A stretch of 64,000 nt of DNA from Candidatus Doolittlea endobia (GCF_900039485.1 NZ_LN999833.1:434001-498000), one strand, 5' to 3'; shown: positions 35,242 through 46,959, counted from the stretch's first letter. Numbers and translations: made by a program. Notes: generated by a model from the sequence alone, not told the origin.

Positions 35242-36424
35242 AACTTTCCATATGATCTATATACTGAATTGCGAATTATATTATGCGAAGTTGGCGAATT
35301 TCAGTCAACCTTTTTTCGCTTTGGGTCAATAGGAAAGATTGCCAAAATGGCACCCCTTGATCAGCATAATAAAGAACGTCCGGCGAAAGCATGCTTAACG
35401 CCGGCGCCCCACAGAAACGAGGTTCTCATAACGATTTACCATCATGCCTTTAGCATTGCTAATCGAAAGCCAATATCTACGTCCTGTGACTATGAAGTCA
35501 GGTTAGGATTACGTCCGAGACACTCAATAGGACGTCGTGTACGCTTACTGTGTAACAAGAGAAATCGTCCATTTATTGAACAATGCGATGGCCTTATTGA
35601 AGGAGCAGGCAACAGACAGGATTTTAATACACACTCCTCAACGTTTAGTAGCAAAATAGCTCAAAATTTTCTAATATGGTATCTTCTTTTGACGTCTGCA
35701 TTTTATAAGAAACGCGGCAGTGGTGTTGCCAACTGTTAAGTGTTAATTTCCTCTGTGATAACAATTTGCAGGCTGTTAATCTTGATGTATCTTATACTGT
35801 CAAAACACTGTTCCTTCTGTTGACAGCCAACGCTCTTCTAAAAATAATTGGCAAAGTACTTGCTAGTATGTATTTCTAAATTTTTACATATTGTGTCCTG
35901 TGGTTAAATACTGCATCCTGAGTGCAGGATAAGCATGGTTATTTCCTTTTGGACAAGAGCAAGGATTCTCTTTTAATATCAGGTCAGCATCTTCCTTTGA
36001 CGTAATGTCTCGTTCATTTTGTGAAGTGCTCGATAGCGCAAATACAGTTGGAAACTTTTTTAAATTACCGCTTCGAGTTAAGTTCCTGACGCCGAATCAG
36101 CATCACATAAGATTCTGTTAGCTTACTACAATGACATCAGATAATATTCTATTCTATATGTATTTTAAAATAATAAAAGGATTAAACTGGTAAATTTAAA
36201 CCATGAATCTAGACGCTATAGAAGTTATTAACTGATTAATAACTTGAAGATAGTATTCTGCCATTTATTAAGTCTTGTTAAAATTGACTCGTAATATAAT
36301 AGGATAAATTTATGTACTTACATCAGACGTTTTTCTCATAAAGCCTTTTACTTTTCAAAAATCAAAAAAAAGATGCATGACAAAATTATCGATTAGCAAA
36401 TATAATAACTCATTATAACAGCTT
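35242..36424. other. 1.2-kb gap between tRNA cluster and envC
   Basis: A 156-codon plus-strand open frame (35269-35739, starting MRIILCEVG) is the longest unassigned frame in the window. It shows no recognisable domain, no ribosome-binding site and no family match I can recall, so I regard it as chance or the antisense of a wreck. In E. coli ubiF and miaB lie beyond metT; neither could be read here. The rest is AT-rich. Confidence 0.45.
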
Positions 36425-37720
36425 TTACTGTTTTAGCCAAGGTATGGGATTGACCGCCTGGCCCTGACGGCGAATTTCAAAATAAAGCGACGACGTGCCA
36501 TGACTACTGTTAGCCCCGACCAGTGCAATAGGTTGCCCAGCTTTGACCTGATCTCCGACGTTAACCAACGCGCTTTGATTATAACCATATAGACTCATAT
36601 CACCACTACCATGCTCGATAACAATCATTAGGCCGTAACCTTGTAGCCAGTCGGCCATCAGCACACGGCCGGCAGCAATAGTCTTCACTATTCTACCTTT
36701 TGGCGCTGCAATAACTAGTCCTTTATAGCGCAATTCGCCTTGCTGCAGTTCGCCAAAACGATGTAGCATGCGGCCCCGCACAGGCCAAGAATCCTGCCCT
36801 GTCGGTTGATTAAGTCCACCAATGTGGGAAACCAACGCACGCTTGCTTGTACTAAGTTTATAGGTACTACCGTAATTATTTTCTTGATTTTCTAATCTTC
36901 CCATGCGCTGCACCTTATGCTTTTCCTGTTTCGCACAGGTTTGTGCTTTTCGATTAGTGCAGGTGATAGTATCGCGTAATCGTCCCTTGTTTTGATAAAT
37001 TTCCACTAAGCGTCGTTTGTTTTCCACGATAGATGAATGTAGGTGATTCAAGGTTTGTTGACATGCGGAACGGATACTTTGCAAAGTTTGTTGTTGCTTT
37101 TTTTGAAAGTGTAGCACTTGCTGCTGTTGTTGTTTCTGTTGTTGTTTTCGCTTTCGCTTCGTCAGAAAATCGATCCGGTTTTGCCGCAGGTCATTAATGG
37201 TTTTGGTGCGTACTTCGCTTAAGTAATTGAAATAGGCTAGAATACGTTCGTTGCGCAGGCTTTCTTCGTTATTGAAAATTAATGGCAGTTCGGAGTATCG
37301 TCCATAACGAAAAGCGGCGTTCAATTGCTGCGCTAGTAATTTCTGCTGCGCAGCTTGAGGGTTTTGTAAATGATGCATGGAACGTGTGAACTTATCAATA
37401 TTACTTTGTAGTGTTTCTAGGCTACGCTGTGTATCCCGTAAGGCATAGGTCGAATGAACAATAGACTGTATTTGTTCTTGTAACTGGCTGAGTAAATCAG
37501 CGTGTTGTTTTTGCTGCTGAACGTTTTTTTCTTTGGCTAAAATAGATTGTTGCGCCGTTTTAAGCTGTTGTTTGTCATCCACATTGTGACCTTCAGCGGA
37601 CAATGGCAGAATTGCGGCGCAAAACATGCTGACAAAAAGATAAAACCTGAATCCAGTGACGCGATACTGAGCACTTGCACGCGTAGGACATGGGTATTTT
37701 AAGGGTGCCTGTTTCCTCAT
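36425..37720 (-). CDS. envC: Murein hydrolase activator EnvC
   Basis: Periplasmic activator of the septal amidases AmiA/AmiB, recruited by FtsEX in enterobacteria. 431 residues (E. coli 419). A signal peptide with hydrophobic core FYLFVSMFCAAILPLSA (about 26-42) is followed by a long coiled coil (about 50-270), unusually Gln-rich with a KRKRKQQQKQQQQQ stretch. The degenerate LytM/M23 domain shows PVRGRMLHRFGE, ADWLQGYGLMIVIEHG, MSLYGYNQSALVNVGD and a C terminus YFEIRRQGQAVNPIPWLKQ, nearly identical to E. coli. Ancestral neighbours gpmM and yibN are not adjacent; yibN lies 17 kb away. Substrates AmiA/B and FtsEX are not in the window. Confidence 0.95.
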   Translation of the reverse strand: MRKQAPLKYPCPTRASAQYRVTGFRFYLFVSMFCAAILPLSAEGHNVDDKQQLKTAQQSILAKEKNVQQQKQHADLLSQLQEQIQSIVHSTYALRDTQRSLETLQSNIDKFTRSMHHLQNPQAAQQKLLAQQLNAAFRYGRYSELPLIFNNEESLRNERILAYFNYLSEVRTKTINDLRQNRIDFLTKRKRKQQQKQQQQQVLHFQKKQQQTLQSIRSACQQTLNHLHSSIVENKRRLVEIYQNKGRLRDTITCTNRKAQTCAKQEKHKVQRMGRLENQENNYGSTYKLSTSKRALVSHIGGLNQPTGQDSWPVRGRMLHRFGELQQGELRYKGLVIAAPKGRIVKTIAAGRVLMADWLQGYGLMIVIEHGSGDMSLYGYNQSALVNVGDQVKAGQPIALVGANSSHGTSSLYFEIRRQGQAVNPIPWLKQ

Positions 37721-38697
37721 GGCGGCGATTATTTCACGTTGAATAGCGGTTTACTAGTCATCTATTAGATGCATTGTCACTCAATGGAAATATTGTAAGT
37801 ATTCTTGGCATTTTATATTAGGAGATATAACATTATTTGGTTGTGACCGAAAGTTACTAACAGTAGTATATGGTCACATGCTACTCAATGATCTTGTATC
37901 GTTTCTGATTTTATGTTGAAAACTCCAGTGGAGCTTAGTCTCCTTTCTTACTATATTGACTAATTAAGTTTTGCCATTGATTATATAAATAATATGTCAA
38001 ATTTGATTAAAATATTAATTATTTCTGCAGCATCTGTGCATATCTAGTTTGAAAGTTAAACTTTCATAGATAAGAATTTTAGTATTAGGCCTGATCCTAT
38101 CGGCAACTTGTTTGGTAAAATTTTTTCAATGTAACCAGAACAGTATTGAGAGCATTTCGGGTGAAAGTGAAGCTGAAACTTTTCTAATATCATTAGTAGA
38201 TACTCTTAAACATCAAACTTCGTCAGCTTCATTACAACAAAATTTGATAACATCAATCTTTGTCATGTCAATTTTCAAATAAAGGATTGACAATCAATAA
38301 ATTTAAGTTATGACAGAAATATATAAACACGGAAATTATTAATGCTGTTAATGAACATAACATATTCTTTTACACGACTGATGTATAGATCGTTCATCAG
38401 ATTTTGTGGAATAATGTAAACACTCAACTAATAAAGTCGCGTTACTTAAATTTACGTATTTATATCAAATTTTTACTTATAAACCATTTTCTCTTCAAAA
38501 TGAGTCTAACTGGACAAGCCTATGGTAACAAAATACTGGATTAAGTAAAAACGTATCTTGCTGTATTTGCAAGTTTACAGAAATAAATGCATGCTTGTCG
38601 GCGGCAAAATATTAAAAGGTCATATTTTCCTTTTTCCCCGCCCTTCTTGTCGCAGATAATGCGACCCGTTCATGTCCAAATAATGGCGTAACCCCCT
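37721..38697. other. Divergent 1-kb gap between envC and pit
   Basis: Strongly AT-rich, no open frame of note. Should contain both promoters; no gpmM or uspB remnant could be read. Confidence 0.5.
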
Positions 38698-40260
38698 ATG
38701 CTACATCTATTTACTGCCCTAGAATGTCATACTGGTTTAATGTTGGCTCTTACATTAATTTTTGTTCTGGCTTATGAAGCCATTAACGGCTTTCATGATA
38801 CGGCTAACGCCGTGGCAACTGTCATTTACACTCGAGCACTACGCTCCCAACTGGCGGTCGCCATGTCTGGAATATTTAATTTTCTCGGTGTTCTAATGGG
38901 TGGCTTGAGCGTGGCTTATGCTATCGTCCATCTCTTGCCAACTGATCTCTTGCTCAATGTCAGTTCAGCTTACGGTCTTGCAATGATGTTTTCTATGCTT
39001 TTAGCAGCAATTTTCTGGAACCTGGGCACCTGGTATTTTGGCCTGCCCGCTTCCAGCTCGCACACTCTTATCGGCGCAATTATTGGTATCGGCCTGACAA
39101 ACGCGTTAGTAAGCAATAGCTCGCTAGTTCAAGCGCTTAATATTCCCAAATTGATTGAAATTTTCCTATCGCTAATTCTATCTCCGATAGTTGGTTTATT
39201 GCTGGCAGGCGCAATGGTGCTTGTTCTGCGCCGTTATTGGAGTAGCACAAAAAAGTGCTACCGCATTCATCTGACGCCGGCAGAGCGTGAAAAAAAAGAC
39301 GGCAAGCGTAAACCACAGTTCTGGACGCGTGTTGCTTTGATTTTCTCCGCCGCCGGCGTAAGTTTTGCTCATGGAGCTGATGATGGGCAGAAAGGGATTG
39401 GACTTATTATGTTGTTACTGATAGGCGTTGCGCCGGCTGGATTTGTGGTAAATATGAATGCTAGCGGCTACGATATCAGCCGCACCCGCGATGCGGTGAA
39501 TCATTTTCAGCAATATTATATGCAACATCCTGGCGCGTTTAGTCACGTGCTTAGTCAAGATGAACGACTTCTTCCTTCGTCTGAAGGACACGCCGTCTTC
39601 CTTTCCCCTATCAGCGCGCCGATAGAAAATAGCCAGAAGCGGATTCAAGGAGATGAGCCTTCACCACACGAGCCGCATTGTCACCTGTCTCAAACGCTGT
39701 CCGCCATTAATCGCGTATTGTTGTTATTAGACAATTTGAATAGCTATAAAACGCTTAACGCCGATCAGCGTTTGCACGTAAGACGCTTGTTGATATGTAT
39801 TGCCGACACCGTTTATAAAGTAGCGAAGCTGCCTGAAACCGATTCTTCGGATAAGTGCTTTTTGAAGAACTTGCGCCGGGATCTACTGTATACAGTAGAG
39901 TATGCGCCGACATGGATCATTATCGCTGTAGCGCTAGCAATTTCGCTGGGAACCATGGTAGGCTGGCGCCGAGTGGCTACAACCATTGGCGAAAAAATCG
40001 GTAAGAAAGATATGACCTATGCCCAGGGCCTATCGGCACAGATAACAGCGGCAGTGTCCATCGGAGTCGCCAGCTATACCGGCATGCCAGTTTCTACCAC
40101 CCACGTGCTGTCATCTGCGGTCACCGGCGCCATGCTAGCGGATGGCGGTGGCGTACAGGGAAAGACCGTGAAGAATATACTCTTGGGCTGGGTACTGACG
40201 TTGCCGGTAGCGATTTTTCTAGCCGGTAGTTTTTATTGGCTAGCGCTGAAATTGATTTAG
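38698..40260 (+). CDS. pitA: Low-affinity inorganic phosphate transporter (Pit family)
   Basis: Inner-membrane metal-phosphate:proton symporter. 520 residues (E. coli PitA/PitB 499). About ten membrane segments in two halves split by a long hydrophilic loop (about 190-400). Both family repeats are present: [12 protein letters not shown] near 24-35 with [16 protein letters not shown] (about 118-133), and [15 protein letters not shown] with [18 protein letters not shown] near the end. The central loop is somewhat longer than in E. coli. It stands alone. A 10-bp AT hairpin follows the stop. I cannot tell PitA from PitB by sequence alone; pitA is the likelier name. Confidence 0.92.
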   Translation: MLHLFTALECHTGLMLALTLIFVLAYEAINGFHDTANAVATVIYTRALRSQLAVAMSGIFNFLGVLMGGLSVAYAIVHLLPTDLLLNVSSAYGLAMMFSMLLAAIFWNLGTWYFGLPASSSHTLIGAIIGIGLTNALVSNSSLVQALNIPKLIEIFLSLILSPIVGLLLAGAMVLVLRRYWSSTKKCYRIHLTPAEREKKDGKRKPQFWTRVALIFSAAGVSFAHGADDGQKGIGLIMLLLIGVAPAGFVVNMNASGYDISRTRDAVNHFQQYYMQHPGAFSHVLSQDERLLPSSEGHAVFLSPISAPIENSQKRIQGDEPSPHEPHCHLSQTLSAINRVLLLLDNLNSYKTLNADQRLHVRRLLICIADTVYKVAKLPETDSSDKCFLKNLRRDLLYTVEYAPTWIIIAVALAISLGTMVGWRRVATTIGEKIGKKDMTYAQGLSAQITAAVSIGVASYTGMPVSTTHVLSSAVTGAMLADGGGVQGKTVKNILLGWVLTLPVAIFLAGSFYWLALKLI

Positions 40261-40273
40261 CCGGCCGTCCGTA

Positions 40274-40298
40274 TTATCTATCATCTACTGATAGATAA
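40274..40298 (+). terminator. AT-rich hairpin after pit
   Basis: TTATCTATCA (40274-40283) and TGATAGATAA (40289-40298) form a perfect 10-bp stem with a 5-nt loop, 14 bp after the pit stop. No T-run follows, so it is a possible terminator or mRNA 3' stabiliser. Confidence 0.35.
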
Positions 40299-40636
40299 CT
40301 AGAGTGATTAGTCTGTTATGATTAGACATACATAATGTGCCGGACAATATAAGTTGTTTACGCACACACTTACAACTACGGGACCGATTATATCATGCTA
40401 TATTATCAAAGTGTGTACGATAAAACATAATAACAAACTATATTGGAGGCGGTAGTCACGAATTAAAATAGACATCAGTTGCTCTTGTTTTAAGCAAAAT
40501 GCGTGAGAAAATAATTGTGTTGCCTTATAGTGTTATCATTCATCATTATAGTATTAATCTGAATGTACTAAGATTTATATCTTAAAATTATGCCAGATCT
40601 GTTTTTAACTTGCGAAGTCTTTATAAAACGAGACGC
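40299..40636. other. Gap between pit and cydX
   Basis: About 340 bp, AT-rich. In E. coli ybgE would follow cydX here; no remnant could be read. Confidence 0.5.
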
Positions 40637-40663
40637 CTTAACCTTATCACTTCATGGTAAGGT
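40637..40663 (-). terminator. Hairpin over the cydX stop, probable operon terminator
   Basis: On the minus strand AACCTTACCA and TGATAAGGTT pair (one mismatch) around a short loop. The stem includes the last cydX codons and its TGA. A weak T-rich stretch (CGTTTTAT) follows some 12 nt later. It would end the cydABX message. Confidence 0.4.
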
Positions 40664-40750
40664 TTTTTCCAGATGTTCAAAGGTAAGCGCGCTAATGATA
40701 CCGAAGGTACAGGCCAGAAGCGTTCCTAAAATCCACAAAAAATACCACAT
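40652..40750 (-). CDS. cydX: Cytochrome bd-I accessory subunit CydX
   Basis: A single-membrane-span peptide needed for assembly and stability of cytochrome bd-I. 32 residues, MWYFLWILGTLLACTFGI and on to EHLEKTLP; the E. coli protein (37 residues) starts MWYFAWILGTLLAC. An AGGAG site lies 7 nt before the ATG at 40750; a second ATG immediately upstream (40753) is too close to it. It starts 17 bp after the cydB stop. The C-terminal tail is shorter than in E. coli. Too short for most gene finders. Confidence 0.93.
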   Translation of the reverse strand: MWYFLWILGTLLACTFGIISALTFEHLEKTLP

Positions 40751-40767
40751 CATTAATCTCCTGAAAC

Positions 40768-41907
40768 TCAGTACAGAGAATGCGTGTTTTGTTCAATATG
40801 TTCTTTCGTGATACGACCAAACATTTTGTAGTAACACCAAATAGTATAAAGCAGTACAATTGGTACGAAAATTATTGCTACCACGGTCATGACTTTCAGC
40901 GTCCTCAGGCTTGAAGTCGCATCCCACATGGTCAAGCTAGCATTAGGCATTGTGCACGATGGGACAATGAACGGGAACAACGTAATTCCTGCAGTCAGAA
41001 TTACGCAGGCCACAGTCAATGAAGAACAAATAAAAGCCCAAGCGCTGCGTTTTACACGGCTAAAAACAATTGTCATCAGAGGCAGTACTACGCCTAGCGC
41101 CGGCACGACCCATAATCTCGGACAAGCATGATAATTGTTTAGCCATGCCCCTGCCTGATGTGCTACTTCTTTATGCAGCGGATTCGACTGCGCGGTTCGA
41201 TCGATAATAGAGGTAACCGTAAAGCCGTCGATGCTGTAAACGACCCAAATGCCAGCCAGTAAAAAGGTTAGCGCCGTTACCATCGCTGTAAGCTGGGTAA
41301 TGCTGTACATTCGTACTTGCAAATCACCTCCGGTACGCATTTGCAAATAGGTGCTCCCTTGAGTCAGGAACATCGCCAAGCTGATAATACCCGACAACAA
41401 ACCAAACGGATTCAGTAGCTGGAAGAAATTTCCGGTGTAATATAGGCGAAAATCCTCATCAACGTGGAATGGCACGCCTTGGAGCAAGTTACCGAATGCA
41501 ATTCCTATGACTACCGGCGAAATAAAGCTACCAATAAAAATTCCCCAGTCCCATAAATTTCGCCAACGAACGTTATCGATTTTCGAGCGGTAGTCGAAAC
41601 CGACCGGACGGAAGAATAACGAGGCCAACATTAGAATCATAGCGATATAAAAACCGGAAAATGCAGCAGCATACACCATGGGCCAGGCGGCAAACAACGC
41701 GCCGCCAGCAGTGATAAGCCATACCTGGTTGCCGTCCCAGTGCGGAGCGATGGTATTGATCATAACGCGACGTTCAACGTCGCTACGGCCAAACAAGCGC
41801 ATCAGCATACCAACACCCATATCAAATCCGTCTGTGATAGCGAAGCCAATGAACAGTACGCCGATTAATACCCACCAAACAACTCGCAATACTTCGTAAT
41901 CAAACAT
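40768..41907 (-). CDS. cydB: Cytochrome bd-I ubiquinol oxidase subunit II
   Basis: Structural subunit of cytochrome bd-I, the high-affinity oxygen reductase of the inner membrane. With the start at 41907 (MFDYEVLRVVWW) it has 379 residues, the E. coli length; this ATG has GGGAG 9 nt upstream, whereas the ATG at 41913 is only 3 nt from it. About eight membrane segments. Intact: TDGFDMGVGML, APHWDGNQVWLITAGGALFAAWP, FRPVGFDYRSK and the C terminus YYKMFGRITKEHIEQNTHSLY-type tail. It lies 47 bp after cydA. Confidence 0.96.
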   Translation of the reverse strand: MFDYEVLRVVWWVLIGVLFIGFAITDGFDMGVGMLMRLFGRSDVERRVMINTIAPHWDGNQVWLITAGGALFAAWPMVYAAAFSGFYIAMILMLASLFFRPVGFDYRSKIDNVRWRNLWDWGIFIGSFISPVVIGIAFGNLLQGVPFHVDEDFRLYYTGNFFQLLNPFGLLSGIISLAMFLTQGSTYLQMRTGGDLQVRMYSITQLTAMVTALTFLLAGIWVVYSIDGFTVTSIIDRTAQSNPLHKEVAHQAGAWLNNYHACPRLWVVPALGVVLPLMTIVFSRVKRSAWAFICSSLTVACVILTAGITLFPFIVPSCTMPNASLTMWDATSSLRTLKVMTVVAIIFVPIVLLYTIWCYYKMFGRITKEHIEQNTHSLY

Positions 41908-41954
41908 AGTCATTTGCTCCCATACTATCGTGTGTTCACCTAGGAAAGGGATGA

Positions 41955-43478
41955 TTACCCAGTTTTCAGACTGCTCGGCCCCAATCTCGCGAATTTAAAC
42001 ATCAAATACATTTCTGCTACCAGAAATAACGTATAAAGCCCGCAGATCAAGCCCATCGAGAAAAGAATATCGCCAGCAGTCAAGGTTGAATGGGCGACAA
42101 ACGTCGGCAAAATTTCATTAATAGCCCATGGTTGACGGCCATATTCAGCAATAAACCAACCTGACTCGATGGCGATCCAAGGGAGAGGAATTCCATATAG
42201 CATCGCTTGGTGCAACCAGCGTGGTTGACCGACGCGATTACGCAAAACAGTCCAAAAACAGGTGGCAATTAATCCTAGCATCAGTACACCACAGCCTATC
42301 ATGATCCGGAAGGAGAAATATAGCGGTGCCACACGTGGTATAGAATTTCTAGTTGCTTGGCGAATCTGTTGCTCGTTGGCCTGAGTAATATCGTTTGTAT
42401 AGCGCTTCAAAAGCAATCCATAACCCAGATCCTGCTTACTGTTGTTAAACGCTTCGCGCACAGCATGATCAGTGCTACCTTCGCGTAACTGTTGCAGTAG
42501 GCTATAGGCTTTTATTCCATTACGAATACGTACCTCATTTTGCGCCATCAAGTCTTTCAAGCCAGTAATCTGACGATCCATAGAACGGGTCGCAATTACG
42601 CCTAGCGCATACGGAATACGCACCGCAAAGTGATTAGTTTGCTCTTCTTGATTTGGTAGACCAAACAAAGTAAAGGAAGCCGGTGCAGGCTCGGTGTTCC
42701 ACTCTGCCTCAATCGCCGCAAGCTTAGTTTTTTGGACGTTGCCCATTTCATAACCAGATTGATCCCCCAGTATAATAACTAACAGCACCGCCATCATGCC
42801 AAAAGAAGCAGCTATAGAGAAAGAGCGTTTAGCGAAGGCTAGGTCTCGCCCTTTTAATAGGTAATAAGAACTGATACCGAGTACAAACATCGCGCCAGTG
42901 CAGTAGCCCGCAGCTACAGTATGCACGAATTTCACCTGTGCAATTGGATTAAGTACCAGGTCAGCAAAACTAACCATCTCCATGCGCATAGTTTCGTAGT
43001 TGAAATCAGCCGAAATAGGATTTTGCATCCAACCGTTAGCCACCAAGATCCAGAGTGCAGATAAATTGGAGCCAATTGCCACCAGCCAGGTAACCGTCAT
43101 ATGCTGAACCTTACTCAGGCGATCCCAACCGAAGAAGAACAGGCCAACGAAAGTGGATTCTAGGAAAAAAGCCATTAACCCTTCAATGGCCAGCGGGGCG
43201 CCAAAGACGTCGCCGACGTAATGAGAGAAGTATGACCAGTTGGTACCAAACTGAAACTCCATGGTAAGACCGGTAGCTACGCCAAGGGCAAAGTTAATGG
43301 CGAATAACTTTCCCCAAAACTTAGTCATATCTTTATAGATCTGTTGACCTGATAGAACATAAACTGTTTCCATAATGGCTAGTAAAAACGCTACACCTAG
43401 CGTTAGAGGCACAAATAGGAAATGATACATTGCCGTTAAAGCAAACTGTAATCGTGATAATTCGACGACATCAAACAT
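41955..43478 (-). CDS. cydA: Cytochrome bd-I ubiquinol oxidase subunit I
   Basis: Carries hemes b558, b595 and d and the quinol site. 507 residues; E. coli has 522, and the difference is the loss of the tail after [11 protein letters not shown]. Haem ligands His19 ([11 protein letters not shown]), His186 ([10 protein letters not shown]) and the Met ligand region are present. The Q loop has [12 protein letters not shown], with Lys and Glu for quinol binding. The motif GDESGYEMG reads GDQSGYEMG. About nine membrane segments. First gene of cydABX; with no other terminal oxidase in the window it suggests microaerobic respiration inside host tissue. Confidence 0.96.
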   Translation of the reverse strand: MFDVVELSRLQFALTAMYHFLFVPLTLGVAFLLAIMETVYVLSGQQIYKDMTKFWGKLFAINFALGVATGLTMEFQFGTNWSYFSHYVGDVFGAPLAIEGLMAFFLESTFVGLFFFGWDRLSKVQHMTVTWLVAIGSNLSALWILVANGWMQNPISADFNYETMRMEMVSFADLVLNPIAQVKFVHTVAAGYCTGAMFVLGISSYYLLKGRDLAFAKRSFSIAASFGMMAVLLVIILGDQSGYEMGNVQKTKLAAIEAEWNTEPAPASFTLFGLPNQEEQTNHFAVRIPYALGVIATRSMDRQITGLKDLMAQNEVRIRNGIKAYSLLQQLREGSTDHAVREAFNNSKQDLGYGLLLKRYTNDITQANEQQIRQATRNSIPRVAPLYFSFRIMIGCGVLMLGLIATCFWTVLRNRVGQPRWLHQAMLYGIPLPWIAIESGWFIAEYGRQPWAINEILPTFVAHSTLTAGDILFSMGLICGLYTLFLVAEMYLMFKFARLGPSSLKTG

Positions 43479-44110
43479 GATGACTCCTTGTTCTTCGCAG
43501 AAAGAATCCTACACCACCACGGCTGTCTTTCATGATTGGTTAGCCGGAACGGCACGGTAAGTAACAAAGGTTTATAGTGATCTTTAACCGTTTGTATCTT
43601 CTACCTTGAAGGGAGAAAAGCAAAACGGTGCTGCAAACAGCTTAACAGCATATCAACAGATCTGGTTGAAAATGCTCGTATAGTACCCTTCAAATTCTGC
43701 CAGATAAATATATTTTAGTAACGGGATGGCGGAATTGCCTCATGAGTAAATACAGGCACGTACTCTTTATGAGACATAATTATGATAATGAGATGACAGG
43801 TTAATTTCGTTAGTATATTATTTACACGACATTTTTGATTGCTGTTGAGAAAGAACCGAGCCTCCCAGTCCTGATAGAAAAAGCAAATTTGGCAGCGTCG
43901 TGAAGAATAAGAAACAACACATTTAAAACTCAAGTTCTAATTAACAATTATACAGAGCCTTACTCTTATGATGAGTAATTTTATCCAACATCATTAAGAT
44001 AATCATCTACCTTTTGCTTAAAAAAGACTTAGCTGTCTTCAGCCTATGACAGATAACATGCAATTAATAATATTTCAGACGGTTTGCCATATACCTTGCA
44101 AAAAGGCATT
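43479..44110. other. Divergent gap between cydA and gapA
   Basis: No intact gene. A 72-codon minus-strand open frame at 43715-43933 matches nothing known. The cydA promoter must lie at the left end; Fnr/ArcA sites were not resolved. The right part holds the CRP-type site, hairpin and short open frame listed next. Confidence 0.5.
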
Positions 44111-44111
44111 T

Positions 44112-44131
44112 CGATGTGATGTCAATCACAT
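44112..44131. promoter_or_regulatory. CRP-type palindrome upstream of gapA
   Basis: GATGTGAT-GTCA-ATCACATC is a perfect palindrome and contains TGTGA-N6-TCACA, the exact CRP half-site pair. It lies about 205 bp before the gapA start. gapA of E. coli has a catabolite-responsive promoter, so a CRP role is plausible; the regulator itself is not in the window. Confidence 0.6.
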
Positions 44132-44193
44132 CTTTTAACTGTCTACATTTATATTAGACATTACCGTCCCCATACAAGAGGTGATTGCGTCGA

Positions 44194-44229
44194 CCTCAGT
44201 TACGTGCATATTGCACGTTGAGAGGAACC
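44194..44229 (+). other. Hairpin in the gapA upstream region
   Basis: ACGTGCA-TAT-TGCACGT is a perfect 7-bp stem extended by CTCA/TGAG across a 3-nt bulge. It immediately precedes the ribosome-binding site of the short open frame at 44233, which it could mask or expose. Function inferred only. Confidence 0.4.
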
Positions 44230-44232
44230 TAG

Positions 44233-44289
44233 ATGAATCTGTCGAGACAATTGACACGACGTCGCTTGACGTTACGTAAGGTTTTATAA
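44233..44289 (+). other. 18-codon open frame with good ribosome-binding site before gapA
   Basis: ATG at 44233 has GAGAGGAA 5-12 nt upstream and encodes MNLSRQLTRRRLTLRKVL, then TAA, 46 bp before gapA. It is arginine-rich (five of 18). It may be a leader peptide. Alternatively it is the broken 5' end of a YjhX (UPF0386)-type gene, whose proteins also begin MNLSRQ, with KGGRI-like residues appearing past the stop. I favour the remnant but cannot decide. Confidence 0.3.
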
Positions 44290-44323
44290 ATTCACAAGTA
44301 ATGTTTATTCATTTATTAGATAA

Positions 44324-45334
<1,011 letters not shown>

Positions 45335-45353
45335 GCGTAGTAACCCGGATGAC

Positions 45354-45390
45354 GCAAGGGCGGATGAATATCGCCCTTGCCGCCTTTGTT
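45354..45390 (+). terminator. gapA terminator
   Basis: GCAAGGGCG (45354-45362) and CGCCCTTGC (45372-45380) form a perfect 9-bp GC-rich stem with a 9-nt loop, 20 bp after the gapA stop, followed by CGCCTTTGTTT. Confidence 0.75.
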
Positions 45391-46959
45391 TAAGGGGCTG
45401 CTACAAAATGCAAACGTCAAGAGTAATATATTGAAATTCAAAACAAGATCAACATGGTAAATCGTGCTTAAAGTCTACCGATGGTGATTAAAAACAATCT
45501 ACGTGAGTTATTCTAGGCTTGTGGCGTAGAATACCATTTTACATAGCTGACGCAAGATCTGCTACTAGCCTGTGGTAAGAAAATATACTTAGCGGATAAG
45601 TAAATTGATCGCGCGTGCCAATATTAAACGTCCTGCTCTTGTGAAATCATTCGCTTTTTTAAAGCCAGAAACAATACACTGGGAAAGTAGATATGCACAT
45701 CGAAGCACGCAATATCACTTCATATATATAAATAATGTATAATTTTTATTACTTTCTGATTAAATAATACAGAAAATAAAGCTCAGCTTATGCCAGCGGA
45801 AATCACTGATCTGACGTATTGTATCGGTTATAAAAATTGCTTATCCACTGAGGTCACAAATTTTAATGAATGTAATAAATGACCTTTAAATAAAAAGATC
45901 TTTTTGAATTACTGTATCTCTATAGTAAACAGATAGAGTTCGACAATTTATTTGTGCTATTAAAGCGCATAACCAGACATATACTAAACCATTTCTGATA
46001 TAGAAATATCAGTCTTTAGATACAGGAAACACTGTACAAGCATTAGCAATTAGCTTTAGTGTTGTTCTTGTATATCGAAGCACTAGTAAATAGTAAGTCA
46101 AATTTAATTCTTCATGCATCGATTCTGATTTTCGTAAATCACGCACACTCAAATCATGCGGCTATATTCGTTAAGTATATTTCTTGCTATACGAATAATT
46201 GAATCCAATAAGACCTTATACACGGACTATATGTTAGTCATGTCAAGGATATGTCTTAAACAATGTTGTCTGTAGTGTCTATGTATTTATCGTTTTTAAA
46301 AACATAAATAAGTACTCGTTTTCTTATAGGATCACATCGTATAAAATAGACAGGTAGATTATTTCCGATTACGTAAAATAAGACCATTGTGCCTTACCTT
46401 TACGACAGGTAAGGATATCAGTCGATGTAAGATCAAATGAATACTGTAGTACGACTTTAAAAAGAAAACAGATTATATCGATTTACCATGTGCTCTATTG
46501 AATAAAAAGATAAAAAATCAAGAAATTTAATTTATAATCTATAAATAAATTTCCGATAGCATAGAGTCCGATACTGAAGTTTCATTGTCTGTTTAGAGTT
46601 AAGATTGTATCAAAACAAGTGCTTGATTATATTTTGATCCGAAAATACATAAATAAAATTATTAACGTTATTAAGGCATGATCGGTGCAAAACCGTAAGG
46701 TATTGCTTAATGAGCAAAGAATTGTTTTAAGTAATCTATTGTACAGATAGATCTATAACGTTTTTCCCATATTCCATAAAAATTTAATGATGTTGTTCTA
46801 TTTTATCGATTTTCCGAAACATAAATTAATTAGACCTTTTGCAATAGCGCTTATCATCAGCCGTAAAAGCTCCATAATGTCCTTTGCTGACCTGGAGAGG
46901 CTCGTTGCAACTTTACGACTTAGTCAGCAGCAGACTACTTGCGTCAAGTAAATAAAAGC
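45391..46959. other. 1.6-kb AT-rich gap upstream of the 16S gene
   Basis: No open frame of note and no readable gene remnant on either strand. The longest gene-free stretch of this kind in the window; composition is clearly more AT-rich than the genes around it, consistent with long-decayed DNA. Confidence 0.6.

Noticed and set aside
35269-35739. 156-codon plus-strand open frame as a possible novel gene
   Set aside because: No ribosome-binding site, no domain, no coherent membrane or repeat pattern, and no match I can recall; it sits in a decayed gap.
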